A stretch of DNA of 54,181 bases from an uncultured Lachnospiraceae bacterium (GCA_910588565.1 CAJUPF010000012.1:1-54181); one strand, 5' to 3'. Positions 1-10,084 are shown, counted from the stretch's first letter. Notes: generated by a model not told the origin, from the letters alone. Numbers and translations are program-made.

Positions 1-867
1 ATTCAGTTGTCAATTTTCAGTTGGTATCTCGTTCATTGAGATTCCGAGAAGTTATTCATATATAACTATCTTTCATTAAAAGTACATCAGATCATTGAAA
101 ATGTCAACATTATATACATAAAAAAATATTATTTTTACTTTTTGCATTTTGCATAACCAACATACTTTCCTTTCTATATTATTTATATTTTTGCGTAACA
201 AAAGGAACCTGTCGCTGTCCTCGTCACCCCCTTCTGATATTGCATTGAGGATTTTCGCATTCCTCGTCATGGCGCCGCCGTATCTTTTTATTGTTCTCAC
301 ACCACAGACTCCGAAATAATTTATCTGCTGCGCCATCCATCACTTCATCACCCACACTTCAATCTTTCTATCCACAAGTTCTGCAAATCTCTTTCCGTCT
401 TTCGGCGAATCGGCTATCGTGCGTCGGAATGATAAGTTTCGGGCTGATATGGTTCACAAACTTTGCTGTGTCCTTATAATTCATAGTGAAATTCCCACCC
501 ACTGGGACAAGTGCCACGTTGCGTTTCACGTTCTGGATTTTTGGTGTTAAACCCGTGCCCCTGCAGCATTCGTGTGAAACGGCTATACGCCGGAATCGCC
601 TTCACCATCAGCCCTCTTGCTTCCATCATTCCATCCAGGCAGACAAACTTGCGCTTGAGTATTCCAGATTTCCCTTCCTATCCTTTGCTTTCTCAGTGCC
701 GTACAGTCGAGTGTCTTCATTCACTACAATCTGCTTTTTCTATTCGTCAGGAACAATCAATCACGTATTCATGGACATATTCATTTTATACAATTACTTA
801 TAATGGCAGTTGGTCATCCATTAATCGTAAGAAATTGAAAAAATAACAGAAAACCCCTTTTTCCCCC
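1..867. other. gene-poor left flank
   Basis: Apart from the hydrolase remnant this stretch holds no gene I can support. The left 330 bases are AT-rich. The open frames here lack good ribosome sites and recognisable motifs. Confidence 0.4.
340..690 (-). pseudogene. remnant of a metallo-beta-lactamase-fold hydrolase (UlaG-like), C-terminal part
   Basis: Read on the minus strand, two reading frames give adjoining pieces of one protein. One frame reads KIQNVKRNVALVPVGGNFTM and continues through a segment with PKLIIPTH. The other frame then reads IADSPKDGKRFAELVDRKIE and ends VWVMK before a stop at 340-342. The V-P-V-G-G-x-x-T-M and I-P-T-H motifs are typical of the C-terminal half of MBL-fold hydrolases of the UlaG type. 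The frame changes just after PTH, and a further break lies upstream, where a piece reading GLMVKAIPAY (about 600-635) is in a different frame. No intact start is visible. I read this as a decayed gene; a sequencing error could explain one shift but not all. Confidence 0.5.
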
Positions 868-896
868 TTGTTCACTGGAAGAAAAAGGGGTATACT
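868..896 (+). promoter_or_regulatory. sigma-A type promoter of ackA
   Basis: TTGTTC (868-873) and TATACT (891-896) are separated by 17 bases and lie about 40 bases before the ackA start. The promoter overlaps a perfect 10-bp inverted repeat (853-862 with 882-891, CCCCTTTTT/AAAAAGGGG type), which could be the terminator of whatever lay upstream or a protein site. Confidence 0.6.
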
Positions 897-936
897 TTTG
901 TCGTAGTATAGTTAAAACAGAACAGGAGTTGAAATT

Positions 937-2127
937 ATGAATGTATTGGTAATTAACTGCGGCAGTTCTTCTTTAAAATACCAGGTGATCAATTCCGACA
1001 GTGAAGAAGTGCTTGCAAAAGGAATCTGTGAGCGTATTGGCATTGACGGCAGACTGGTATATCAGCCGGAGGGCGGAGAAAAAGAGATTACAGACGCTCC
1101 CATGCCTACCCATACGGAAGCAGTCCGCATGGTGCTTGACGCGCTGGTCAATCCCAAGACGGGTGTTTTAAAGGATCTGGATGAAATCGAAGCCGTAGGG
1201 CACCGTCTGGTACATGGCGGCGAGAAGTTTGCAAGCTCTACCCTGATTGATGATGAGGTGATAAAAGCAGTGGACGAGTGTTCCGAACTGGCGCCGCTCC
1301 ACAACCCGGCGAATTTAATCGGCGTACGCGCATGCCAGGAAGTTCTGGGAGACGTCCCGATGGTAGGTGTGTTTGATACGGCATTTCATCAGACGATGCC
1401 AAAGGAAGCATATCTGTATGGTATTCCTTATGAATATTATGAGAAATACAAAGTCCGCAAATACGGTTTCCATGGTACAAGCCACAGCTATGTATCGAAG
1501 CGCGCAGCAGAGATTCTGAATAAACCATATGACAGCTTAAAGACAATTGTCTGCCATCTGGGCGGCGGCGCAAGCATCTGTGCGGTAAAGAACGGCAAGT
1601 CCGTAGATACGTCCATGGGTCTTTCCCCGTTGGAAGGTCTGATTATGGGAACCCGTTCCGGCGATATCGATCCTTCCGCGGTAGAATATATTGCAAAAAA
1701 AGAGAATCTGGATTTGGATGGGATTTTAAATGTACTGAATAAAAAATCCGGCGTGCAGGGTATGTCCGGCGTATCCAGCGATTTCCGTGATTTGGACGAA
1801 GCCGTATCAAAAGGCAACGACCGGGCGGATGCAGCCAGAAATGCATTTTGCTACAGGGCTGCCAAATATGTCGGCTCTTATGCCGCTGCCATGAATGGCG
1901 TGGATGTTATCTGCTTTACGGCAGGAGTCGGTGAAAATGACGGCGTAGTGCGTGAGAAGATCTGCAGCTATTTAGGATACCTTGGCATTGAGATTGATAA
2001 AGAGGCAAATAAGGCCAGAGCAGAGGAGATTATACTTTCCACACCGGATTCCAGGGTGACAGTTATGATGGTTCCCACCAATGAGGAGCTTGCCATCTGC
2101 CGGGAAACAGTTGCTTTGGTCAAATAA
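937..2127 (+). CDS. ackA: acetate kinase
   Basis: Interconverts acetyl phosphate plus ADP and acetate plus ATP in the cytoplasm, the last step of acetate fermentation. The 396-residue product has the family's usual length. It starts with the phosphate-binding NCGSSSLKYQ motif (residues 7-16), followed by GHRLVHGGEKF, FDTAFHQTMP, the RKYGFHGTSHSYV signature and the GLIMGTRSGDIDP loop; the C-terminal half has FTAGVGEND. All are family hallmarks. The ATG follows AGGAG with good spacing. A phosphotransacetylase gene usually sits next to ackA, but none is in the 936 bases upstream; the following gene encodes an AIM24-family protein 28 bases downstream, probably cotranscribed. Confidence 0.97.
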   Translation: MNVLVINCGSSSLKYQVINSDSEEVLAKGICERIGIDGRLVYQPEGGEKEITDAPMPTHTEAVRMVLDALVNPKTGVLKDLDEIEAVGHRLVHGGEKFASSTLIDDEVIKAVDECSELAPLHNPANLIGVRACQEVLGDVPMVGVFDTAFHQTMPKEAYLYGIPYEYYEKYKVRKYGFHGTSHSYVSKRAAEILNKPYDSLKTIVCHLGGGASICAVKNGKSVDTSMGLSPLEGLIMGTRSGDIDPSAVEYIAKKENLDLDGILNVLNKKSGVQGMSGVSSDFRDLDEAVSKGNDRADAARNAFCYRAAKYVGSYAAAMNGVDVICFTAGVGENDGVVREKICSYLGYLGIEIDKEANKARAEEIILSTPDSRVTVMMVPTNEELAICRETVALVK

Positions 2128-2155
2128 TATTTAACATAAATGGAGGAAGTTTATT

Positions 2156-2830
2156 ATGAAGTATTCAATTGAAGGCGAACCGTTACCAGTGGTTATCTGT
2201 AATCTGGATTCCGGCGAGATGATGATTACAGAAAAAGGAGCTATGTCCTGGATGTCTCCAAATATGAAAATGGAGACAGTCGGCGGCGGAGTCGGAAAGA
2301 TGTTCGGCAGAATGCTGAGCGGAGAAAGTATGTTTGTAAACCATTATACCTCTATGGGCGGACCTGGAATGATTGCGTTTGCATCCAGCTTCCCCGGCTC
2401 GATCCGTGCTTTTGAAATTGAACCAGGCAGGGATATGATTTGCCAGAAAACAGCATTTCTGGCGTCTACGGAGGGCGTTACCCTTTCTACGCATATGCAG
2501 AAGAAAGTCGGAAGCGGACTGTTCGGCGGAGAAGGCTTTATTATGCAGAAGCTTTCCGGGCAGGGAGTGGTGTTTGTAGAATTTGACGGCTATATTAAGG
2601 AATATGTATTAGAAGCAGGGCAGTCTATTGTAGTGGATACCGGTTATTTAGCTGCGATGGATTCCAGCTGCAGTATAGAAATCCAGAAGGTTCCGGGTGT
2701 GAAAAATATGCTCTTTGGCGGAGAAGGCGTATTTAATACAGTGATCAAAGGACCTGGACGGGTTTATCTGCAGTCGATGCCAATCAGTCAGATGGCAGGT
2801 ACATTGATCCCGTATTTGCCATCCAAATAA
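2156..2830 (+). CDS. AIM24/TIGR00266 family protein
   Basis: A 224-residue protein of the AIM24 (TIGR00266) family, a double-barrel beta fold with many glycines and no known enzymatic role in bacteria. Visible family features are the N-terminal SGEMMITEKGAMSWM, the MFVNHYTS stretch, repeated GxGxG-like turns and the PGVKNMLFGGEGVF segment near residues 180-195. There is no signal peptide or transmembrane helix, so it is probably cytoplasmic or peripheral. GGAGG lies just before the ATG. It lies between ackA and addB with short gaps (28 and 14 bases), which suggests one transcript, but the sequence gives no functional link. Confidence 0.88.
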   Translation: MKYSIEGEPLPVVICNLDSGEMMITEKGAMSWMSPNMKMETVGGGVGKMFGRMLSGESMFVNHYTSMGGPGMIAFASSFPGSIRAFEIEPGRDMICQKTAFLASTEGVTLSTHMQKKVGSGLFGGEGFIMQKLSGQGVVFVEFDGYIKEYVLEAGQSIVVDTGYLAAMDSSCSIEIQKVPGVKNMLFGGEGVFNTVIKGPGRVYLQSMPISQMAGTLIPYLPSK

Positions 2831-2844
2831 AGCGGGGTGCAGAT

Positions 2845-5800
2845 ATGGCGTTACAGTTTATTCTGGGAAATTCCGGCAGCGGAAAGACATATTATATCCA
2901 TAACAGGATTTTAAAAGCAGCCGATGGAGATCCGGGCAAAAAATTTCTTGTGATTGTGCCGGAGCAGTTTACCATGCAGACGCAGAGGGAATTGGTCCGT
3001 ATGCATCCAGGGCACAGTGTGATGAATATCGATATTTTAAGTTTTCAGAGGCTGGCGTACCGGGTGTTTGACGAACTGGGCAGTTTCTGCTATCAGGTCT
3101 TAGAAGAGACAGGCAAGAGCCTGATTTTACGCCGGGTAGCGCAAGAGTATATGGATAAGCTTACAGTTCTTAAGAAAAATATGACAAAGATAGGCTATAT
3201 CAGTGAGCTGAAGTCCCTGATATCCGAATTGTCACAGTATAATGTAACGCCGTCACAATTAGCTGAGGCGATAGAAAAACTTCCGGAAGGAAGTTTTTCT
3301 TATAAGCTCAAAGATGTACAGACGATGTATCAGGGTTTTTTGGATTATCTTAAAGGAAAGTTTGTGACGGCGGAGGAAGTCTTAAGCCTGCTGATTGATG
3401 TGGCGGATCAGTCGCAGATCTTACAGGGCAGCGTAATTGTATTTGATGGGTTTACCGGATTTACGCCGATTCAAAACCGGCTGGTTCAAAAACTGATGGA
3501 ACTGGCGGAAGAGGTTTATGTGACGGTGACAATTGATATTCGGGAAAATCCCTGGCACTGTACTGGCAGCCATGAGTTGTTTTCTATGAGTAAAAAGATG
3601 ATAAAATCTTTGCAGGAACTGGCGGATGAACAGCATATTGGAGTGAAAGAGCCGATACAAATTGCATTTACAGAACACAGCCGTTTTCATGGCTCGAAGA
3701 TGCTTTATTTTCTGGAACAGAATCTGTTTCGCAGCCAGGGGAAGTCTTATCGGTTTCAAGAACAGGAACAGGATATTTTTATCAGCAGCCTGAAAAATCC
3801 CAGGGAAGAGCTTCATTATGCAGCACGCCAGATTGAGAAGCTTGTGCGTGGGCAGGGATATTATTATCGGGAGATTGCCGTTGTCTGCGGCGATTTGCCA
3901 GGTTATGCCAATTATGCGAAGGAAGTGTTTTTAGAGTATGATATCCCGTTGTTTTTAGATCAGAAAACGACGATTGTGTATCATCCGTTTATTGAATTTC
4001 TGCGGGCAGTGATTGAAGTGATCCGTTATGATTTTACAATGGAAAGTATATTCCGGTATCTGCGGAGCGGGCTTTCCGGGATTGCGCGGGACGATGTGGA
4101 TATTCTGGAAAATTACTGTATTGCTGCAGGCGTCCGGGGATACCGGAAATGGAGCGAGAATTTTTCCTGGCTGCCGAAGGGCTATGATGCGGAAGGCTTA
4201 GTAAGGGTAAATGAAATCCGGCAGCAGGTGGCAGGGCAGTTTACCAGTCTGCGTGAGGCGCTGATGCAAAAAACAGCTACTGTGGAGCAGCAGACGAGGG
4301 CTTTGTACTGTTTTATCTGCGATCGGGATACGGAACGCCTGCTGAAGCGGAAAGAAGAAGCGTATGAAGCCGCCGGAGATTTAAAGAATGCCAAAGAATA
4401 TGCCCAGATCTATAAGATTGTTATGAATCTGTTTGACAAATTAGTGGAACTGCTGGGCAGTGAAGTAATCAGCTTGGAAGAATATGCGCGTATTCTGGAT
4501 GCGGGTTACGAAGCGGCAAAGGTAGGCATTATACCGCCGGGATATGACCGGGTTGTGTTTGGGGATATCGAGCGTACCCGCCTTAATCATGTCAGGGCGC
4601 TGTTTTTCGTCGGAGTGAATGACGGTGTGATTCCCAAGTCGGGGGGAAGCGACGGAATTCTCTCACAGGCGGAGCGGGAGATGCTTGGCAGTATGCAGTT
4701 AGAGCTTGCGCCTACGGTTCGGGAAAAGACATTTATCCAGAAATTTTACCTCTATCTGAACCTGACGAAACCTTCAGAGAAGCTGTATCTTTCCTATGCA
4801 AGAGTCAACGGGGAAGGGAAAGCGATGCGCAGTGCGTATTTAATTCATACACTTTTACATCTGTATCCGGATCTTACGATAAATGAGGTAGACGAGGAAT
4901 CCTTCAAAGACCGGATTGTAACGGCAAAAAGCGCAAGGGCTCTGCTGATTGAAGACATGGAACAAGCGGCAGACCAGAAGCTGGACGAGACAGAGCGGCG
5001 GTATTGGGCGGCGCTTTGCCGCTGGTATGAAAATCAGGAAAGATGGAAGGGAGAGACCAGGAGACTGCTGGCTGCGGCAGGGTTTTCCCATAAAGATACG
5101 CCGATTTCCGCTGCTGTAACGAAGGCGCTCTATGGTACTGTGCTGGAAAACAGTGTGACAAGGCTGGAAGCGTTTGCATCCTGTGCGTTTTCTCATTTCC
5201 TGACCTACGGACTGGAATTACGGGAGCGGATCGAGAGCGGATTCTTTGCTGTGGATATTGGAAATATCTTTCATGAAGTATTGGAAAAGTATGCGGAAGG
5301 GTTACAGAAGAAGAATTTCAGCTGGTTTACCATTACGGAAGAAGAAAGTGACGAGCTGTTAAAAGAAGCTATGGAGCAGGCGGCGGGGGCGAACCACAAT
5401 ATTGCACTGTATGAAAATGCCAGAAGCAGCTATGCAAAAGAGCGGATGTACCGTATTTTAAAACGGACGGTAAGCGCACTGCTCTATCAGGTCAGGCAGG
5501 GAAGGTTTACACCGGAGCGTTTTGAGGTTTCGTTTACCTATGCGGATGATTTTCAGTCGCTGAATTTTCAGCTGAGTGAAGAAGAAAAAATGCATCTTCG
5601 GGGACGAATTGACCGGATTGACACCTGTGAAAAAGAGGACAAGCTGTATGTGAAGATTATTGACTATAAATCGGGCAATACCAGTTTTCAGTTTTTAAAC
5701 GTCTATTATGGTTTACAGCTGCAGTTAGTAGTATATATGAATGCGGCGCTTGAGCTGATGGAACGGCAGCATCCGGATTTATCAGTAGTTCCGGCTGGAA

Positions 5801-6369
5801 TTTTCTATTATCATGTGAACGATCCGATGGTTGAATCGGATGATGAGATGGAGGAAGAACTGCTGAAAGCAGAAATTTTCAAGAAACTGCGGTTAAACGG
5901 GATTGTCAATGATGACAGGGAAGTCCTGGAAAATCTGGATATTTCCCTGGAAGGTGCGGGCAGCATCAATTCCAATGTGATTCCGGTGGGCCAGAACAAG
6001 GACGGTTCACTGAAAAAAGCGTCTAAAACGATCTCTGCAAGGGATTTTGGAGCGCTTTTTGCATATGTCAATGAGACAATTCTGCGTCTGGGACAGCGTA
6101 TGATGCAGGGCGATATCAGTACGGCGCCCTATGCGCTGGCGGGAACTACCGGATGTGATTATTGTGAATTTGGGGCGGTCTGCCAGTTTGATCCAAAAGT
6201 GCCGGGATTTGGATTCCGCAGGCTCAATGAGCTTTCTGAGGAAGAAATTAAGCAGGAATTTCATAAGGAAACCCCCTCCGGGGATCCCTTTATGCCATAT
6301 GGCAAAAACAAGGAAACCCCCTCCGGGGATCCCTCTATGCCATATGGCGGGTATAAGGAAAGGAGCTGA
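2845..6369 (+). CDS. addB: ATP-dependent helicase/deoxyribonuclease subunit B
   Basis: Subunit of the AddAB helicase-nuclease, which resects double-strand breaks and loads RecA. The 1174 residues begin with a Walker A motif GNSGSGKT (8-15). The C-terminal RecB-type nuclease domain shows LRGRIDRID and IIDYKSG. The four iron-sulfur cysteines are visible: Cys780 (ASCAFSHF) and Cys1104, Cys1107 and Cys1113 (GCDYCEFGAVC). The last 34 residues are unusual: two tandem copies of a 15-residue unit (ETPSGDPxMPYGxxK) sit beyond the normal end of the family. The same unit is inside addA. addA starts 11 bases downstream, so the two subunits are cotranscribed. Confidence 0.96.
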   Translation: MALQFILGNSGSGKTYYIHNRILKAADGDPGKKFLVIVPEQFTMQTQRELVRMHPGHSVMNIDILSFQRLAYRVFDELGSFCYQVLEETGKSLILRRVAQEYMDKLTVLKKNMTKIGYISELKSLISELSQYNVTPSQLAEAIEKLPEGSFSYKLKDVQTMYQGFLDYLKGKFVTAEEVLSLLIDVADQSQILQGSVIVFDGFTGFTPIQNRLVQKLMELAEEVYVTVTIDIRENPWHCTGSHELFSMSKKMIKSLQELADEQHIGVKEPIQIAFTEHSRFHGSKMLYFLEQNLFRSQGKSYRFQEQEQDIFISSLKNPREELHYAARQIEKLVRGQGYYYREIAVVCGDLPGYANYAKEVFLEYDIPLFLDQKTTIVYHPFIEFLRAVIEVIRYDFTMESIFRYLRSGLSGIARDDVDILENYCIAAGVRGYRKWSENFSWLPKGYDAEGLVRVNEIRQQVAGQFTSLREALMQKTATVEQQTRALYCFICDRDTERLLKRKEEAYEAAGDLKNAKEYAQIYKIVMNLFDKLVELLGSEVISLEEYARILDAGYEAAKVGIIPPGYDRVVFGDIERTRLNHVRALFFVGVNDGVIPKSGGSDGILSQAEREMLGSMQLELAPTVREKTFIQKFYLYLNLTKPSEKLYLSYARVNGEGKAMRSAYLIHTLLHLYPDLTINEVDEESFKDRIVTAKSARALLIEDMEQAADQKLDETERRYWAALCRWYENQERWKGETRRLLAAAGFSHKDTPISAAVTKALYGTVLENSVTRLEAFASCAFSHFLTYGLELRERIESGFFAVDIGNIFHEVLEKYAEGLQKKNFSWFTITEEESDELLKEAMEQAAGANHNIALYENARSSYAKERMYRILKRTVSALLYQVRQGRFTPERFEVSFTYADDFQSLNFQLSEEEKMHLRGRIDRIDTCEKEDKLYVKIIDYKSGNTSFQFLNVYYGLQLQLVVYMNAALELMERQHPDLSVVPAGIFYYHVNDPMVESDDEMEEELLKAEIFKKLRLNGIVNDDREVLENLDISLEGAGSINSNVIPVGQNKDGSLKKASKTISARDFGALFAYVNETILRLGQRMMQGDISTAPYALAGTTGCDYCEFGAVCQFDPKVPGFGFRRLNELSEEEIKQEFHKETPSGDPFMPYGKNKETPSGDPSMPYGGYKERS
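6268..6357 (+). repeat. two tandem copies of a 45-bp in-frame repeat (3' end of addB)
   Basis: Copies at 6268-6312 and 6313-6357 are identical except for a few bases near their ends. Each contains ACCCCCTCCGGGGATCCC followed by the palindrome CCATATGG, and encodes ETPSGDPFMPYGKNK or ETPSGDPSMPYGGYK. The same DNA recurs at 8031-8093 in addA. Confidence 0.9.
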
Positions 6370-6380
6370 CAGATCAGGGT

Positions 6381-9300
6381 ATGGACTGGACGAAAGAACA
6401 AAAGCAGGTAATTACCACAAGGGATCGGAATCTGCTTGTATCAGCCGCTGCCGGTTCCGGGAAGACGGCGGTTCTGGTAGAGCGCATTATCAACAGAATT
6501 TTGGATAAACAGCGCCCGGTGGATATTGACCGTATGCTGATTGTGACGTTTACCTCAGCGGCAGCGGCGGAGATGCGGGAGCGAATTGGAAGCGCTATTG
6601 ATGCCGCTTTAGAGCAAAACCCGGGGGACAGCCATCTGATGCGTCAGGCGACACTGGTGCATTATGCGCAGATTACGACGATTCACAGCTTCTGCCTGCA
6701 TTTAATCCGGGATTATTTTCATCGTGTGGATCTCGAACCGAATTTCAGGATTGCAGAGGAAGGCGAACTGAATCTTCTGAAGGAAGACGTTGTAGCGGAT
6801 GTGCTGAACCGGAATTATGAAATCGGGGATGAAGCGTTTCTGCAGTTTGTGGAATGCTTTGCAACTGGCAAAAAAGACGATGGGTTAAAGGATATTATAC
6901 TGAAACTGTACCAGTTTGCCATGAGCAATCCCTGGCCTAAGGAGTGGCTTTCGGGCGCTGCTTCCCAGTATCAGTTTGCGGATTTTGAGGAGTTAGAGCA
7001 GAAATCCTGGATGAAATCCCTGATGCAGTATCTGCAGCAAATCTGCGCAAATCTTGTGGAGCTGGCCAAGAAGAATGTAATACTGACATCGGATTCGGAT
7101 GGCCCGTATCATGCGAATGAGGCGGCGGAGCGGGATTTGCTTCAAATGCGCCATCTGGCGGAGGCAAAAGATTACCGGACGTTGTCCGCAGCCCTTGCGG
7201 CTGTCAATTTTGACAGGCTTCCGTCAAAACGGGGCTATGACGGCAGTGAAGAAAAACTGGAACTTATGAAAGAGCAGAGGGATGAGATCAAGGGGACGAT
7301 CAAAAAGGTAAAGGAAGGATTCTTTTTTGCAGGAGAAGCAGAGATAGTAGAGCGGCTTTGTGGCATGGCTCCGGTAGCGTCGGAACTTGTGCGTCTGACG
7401 GTTGAATTTCTGGATGCGTTTGACGCGAAAAAGAGGGAGAAGAATATTCTGGATTTTAACGATCTGGAACATTTCGCGCTTAAGATCCTGCTGGATGAAG
7501 AGACAAAAGAGCCTACGGAGGCCGCCCGTTTGTGCCGTTCTCTGTTTGAAGAGGTTATGGTGGATGAATACCAGGACAGTAACCTGGTGCAGGAGAGCCT
7601 GCTTGGAGCAGTTTCCAGAGAAAAAGACGGTATCTTTAACCGGTTTATGGTAGGAGATGTCAAGCAGAGCATTTACCGGTTCCGTCTGGCGAGGCCGGAG
7701 CTGTTTATGGAAAAATATAATACCTATACAACAGAAGAATCGTCCTGTCAGAAGATTGAACTTCGCAGGAATTTCAGAAGCCGCAGGGAAGTCCTTGCGC
7801 TGACCAATCATATTTTTTATAAAATTATGAAAGCGGATCTTGGAAATGTGGCATATGAGGAGGACACGGCGCTTTATCCGGGCGCGGTTTTTCCGGATTG
7901 TGAAATGATGGAAGCGGAATGTATCGTGGCAGACAGCAGTAACGAATTGATGGATGAAGCCGGACTTTCAGATCCTGTCCGGCTGGAAGCGGAGATTGTG
8001 GCAGCAAGGATTCGGCAGATGATGCGGAAGCCATACGGCGGATTCAAGGGAACCCCCTCCGGGGATCCCTCTATGCCATACGGCGGGTTTAAGGTAACCG
8101 ATAAATCAACTGGTAAATTGCGGGATGTGAAGTATTCTGATATTGTGATTTTGCTGCGCAGTTTTGGGACATATGCGGATACGTTTCTGGAAGTGCTGGA
8201 AAAAAACGGGATTCCGGTACATGCCACGTCCAGAACGGGATATTTTAAAGCTCTGGAAATACAGACAATTCTCAGTATGCTGCGTGTTCTGGATAATCCC
8301 AGACAGGATATTCCGCTGGCTGCAGTGCTGGGGTCGGCCATTTCTCCGGCAGGGGAATTTTCACCGGAAGAGCTGGCGGTTATAAAAGCGGCAGGGGGAA
8401 AAAGACCGTTCCATTGTTGTGTACTAGAGCCAGATCCGCAGCTTGAAGCAGAGGTTTCTGAGAAACTGAACCGGTTTTTGCAGAAATTATCCGAGTACCG
8501 GGAGCTTGTGACAGAGCTTCCGATTCATGAACTTTTATACCGGATATTGGATGATACCGGTTATGCGCGCTATGCGGCGGCTATGCCAAAAGGAGCGCAG
8601 CGGAAAGCCAATATCGAGATGCTGCTGGAAAAAGCGGCGGCTTATGAGCAAACCAGTTATCAGGGACTGTTTCATTTTATCCGGTATATGGATAAATTGC
8701 AGAAATATGAGGTAGATTATGGAGAGGCGGAACTTGTCAGTGAAAATGCCGATGCCGTAAGGATTATGACGATTCATAAAAGTAAGGGGCTGGAATTTCC
8801 GATTGTCTTTTTAAGCGGAACCGCAAAGCAGTTTAACCGAATGGATGGCAGAAACAGGCTGGTGATTCATCCGGAGCTTGGCGTCGCTATGGATTTTATC
8901 GATCCCAAGCTGCGGGTACGGGGCGCAACCCTTTATAAAAAGGCGGCGGCAAAACAAATTGAGCTGGAAAATCAGGGAGAAGAGCTGCGGGTGCTTTATG
9001 TCGCTCTGACCCGCGCCAGGGAAAAACTGATTATCACAGGCGCCGCAAAGGATATCAGAACCAAGCTTAATAAGTTTCAGATGCAGTATCCCGAAGGGGC
9101 GGAAATCTCGTTTACCAGGCGTGCCGGGGCGAATTGTTTTCTGGACTGGATTCTTCCGGCCATGCTTGCGTCAGGAGACGGCGGGCAGATCCAGGTCTGG
9201 GGCGCACAGGAACTGGTGGTAGAAGAAGCAAAAAGCCAGTGGGCAGATCTGGCCGGGGCGGGAGAACTTTTGTATCAGGCCTCCCGTGTGGATGAAGAAG

Positions 9301-10079
9301 CAGACGCTTATGTAAGAGAACAATTGTCGTATCGCTACCCGGATGTATTGGAAACCAACCGGCGGGTAAAATATTCTGTGTCGGAATTAAAGCACCGGGC
9401 AATAGAATCCGTATTGGAAGAAGAGGAGCAGGCGGAACTGCCGTTTCCGGAAGAAGAGATGATTCCCTATATACCGCAGTTTGCAAAAATAGAATCCGAA
9501 TCGGATGAAGCGGAAGTCTTAGGGACGGATATACGATATGGCGGCCGCAAGGTGAATCAGGGCGCACTGCGGGGAAGTGCGATGCACCGGGCGGCAGAAT
9601 GCCTGCCGGTGGAACTTTTGGCTGGAAACTCAGATTTGACAACGGCATTGGAAACACAGCTGCGCCGGATTGTAGAAGACGGGCGGCTGACAGATGAAAT
9701 GTGCAAATTATTACAGAGGAAAAAACTGCTTTCTTTTTATCGTTCCGATCTTGCATTGCGGATGAAAGCGGCAAAGGAGCGCGGGGAATTATATATCGAA
9801 CAGCCTTTTGTGATGGGGCGTCCTGCGGATGAAATTGAAGGGGACGGGAGCGATACGATGGTGCTTGTCCAGGGGATTATCGATGTGTTTTTTATCGAAG
9901 ACGAAGAAATCGTGCTGATGGACTATAAAACGGACTTTGTAACAGACGCAGAGGAACTGGTGAAACGCTACCAAAAGCAGCTTGAGCTTTATCAGACAGC
10001 GCTGGAAGGCAATCTGGGGAAACGTGTGAAACAGAAGGTGCTCTACTCCTTTTGTCTGAATCGGGAAATTGAGGTGTGA
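6381..10079 (+). CDS. addA: ATP-dependent helicase/nuclease subunit A
   Basis: UvrD/RecB-type helicase plus nuclease subunit of AddAB. The 1232 residues contain Walker A (AAAGSGKTAVLV, about 22-33), MLIVTFTSAAAAEMRERI, the Walker B/motif II VMVDEYQDSN, the GDVKQSIYRFR motif, VRIMTIHKSKGLEFPIVF and LYVALTRAREKL. The C-terminal nuclease domain ends with GIIDVF and LMDYKTDFV, the catalytic D-x-K type motif. Residues 551-571 (PYGGFKGTPSGDPSMPYGGFK) form an insertion before the VKYSDIVILLRS strand and match the AddB tail repeat. AGGAG precedes the ATG. The stop lies directly before the maf start. Confidence 0.97.
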   Translation: MDWTKEQKQVITTRDRNLLVSAAAGSGKTAVLVERIINRILDKQRPVDIDRMLIVTFTSAAAAEMRERIGSAIDAALEQNPGDSHLMRQATLVHYAQITTIHSFCLHLIRDYFHRVDLEPNFRIAEEGELNLLKEDVVADVLNRNYEIGDEAFLQFVECFATGKKDDGLKDIILKLYQFAMSNPWPKEWLSGAASQYQFADFEELEQKSWMKSLMQYLQQICANLVELAKKNVILTSDSDGPYHANEAAERDLLQMRHLAEAKDYRTLSAALAAVNFDRLPSKRGYDGSEEKLELMKEQRDEIKGTIKKVKEGFFFAGEAEIVERLCGMAPVASELVRLTVEFLDAFDAKKREKNILDFNDLEHFALKILLDEETKEPTEAARLCRSLFEEVMVDEYQDSNLVQESLLGAVSREKDGIFNRFMVGDVKQSIYRFRLARPELFMEKYNTYTTEESSCQKIELRRNFRSRREVLALTNHIFYKIMKADLGNVAYEEDTALYPGAVFPDCEMMEAECIVADSSNELMDEAGLSDPVRLEAEIVAARIRQMMRKPYGGFKGTPSGDPSMPYGGFKVTDKSTGKLRDVKYSDIVILLRSFGTYADTFLEVLEKNGIPVHATSRTGYFKALEIQTILSMLRVLDNPRQDIPLAAVLGSAISPAGEFSPEELAVIKAAGGKRPFHCCVLEPDPQLEAEVSEKLNRFLQKLSEYRELVTELPIHELLYRILDDTGYARYAAAMPKGAQRKANIEMLLEKAAAYEQTSYQGLFHFIRYMDKLQKYEVDYGEAELVSENADAVRIMTIHKSKGLEFPIVFLSGTAKQFNRMDGRNRLVIHPELGVAMDFIDPKLRVRGATLYKKAAAKQIELENQGEELRVLYVALTRAREKLIITGAAKDIRTKLNKFQMQYPEGAEISFTRRAGANCFLDWILPAMLASGDGGQIQVWGAQELVVEEAKSQWADLAGAGELLYQASRVDEEADAYVREQLSYRYPDVLETNRRVKYSVSELKHRAIESVLEEEEQAELPFPEEEMIPYIPQFAKIESESDEAEVLGTDIRYGGRKVNQGALRGSAMHRAAECLPVELLAGNSDLTTALETQLRRIVEDGRLTDEMCKLLQRKKLLSFYRSDLALRMKAAKERGELYIEQPFVMGRPADEIEGDGSDTMVLVQGIIDVFFIEDEEIVLMDYKTDFVTDAEELVKRYQKQLELYQTALEGNLGKRVKQKVLYSFCLNREIEV
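8031..8093 (+). repeat. 1.4 copies of the 45-bp in-frame repeat inside addA
   Basis: CCATACGGCGG(A/G)TT(C/T)AAG occurs at 8031-8048 and again at 8076-8093, with the ACCCCCTCCGGGGATCCC segment between. The period is 45 bases. The central part is the same DNA as at 6313-6357, including synonymous positions. Confidence 0.9.
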
Positions 10080-10084
10080 AAAAA

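Noticed and set aside
6268..6357. CRISPR-like repeats
   Set aside because: The copies are directly tandem, in frame in addB, with no spacers and no cas genes.
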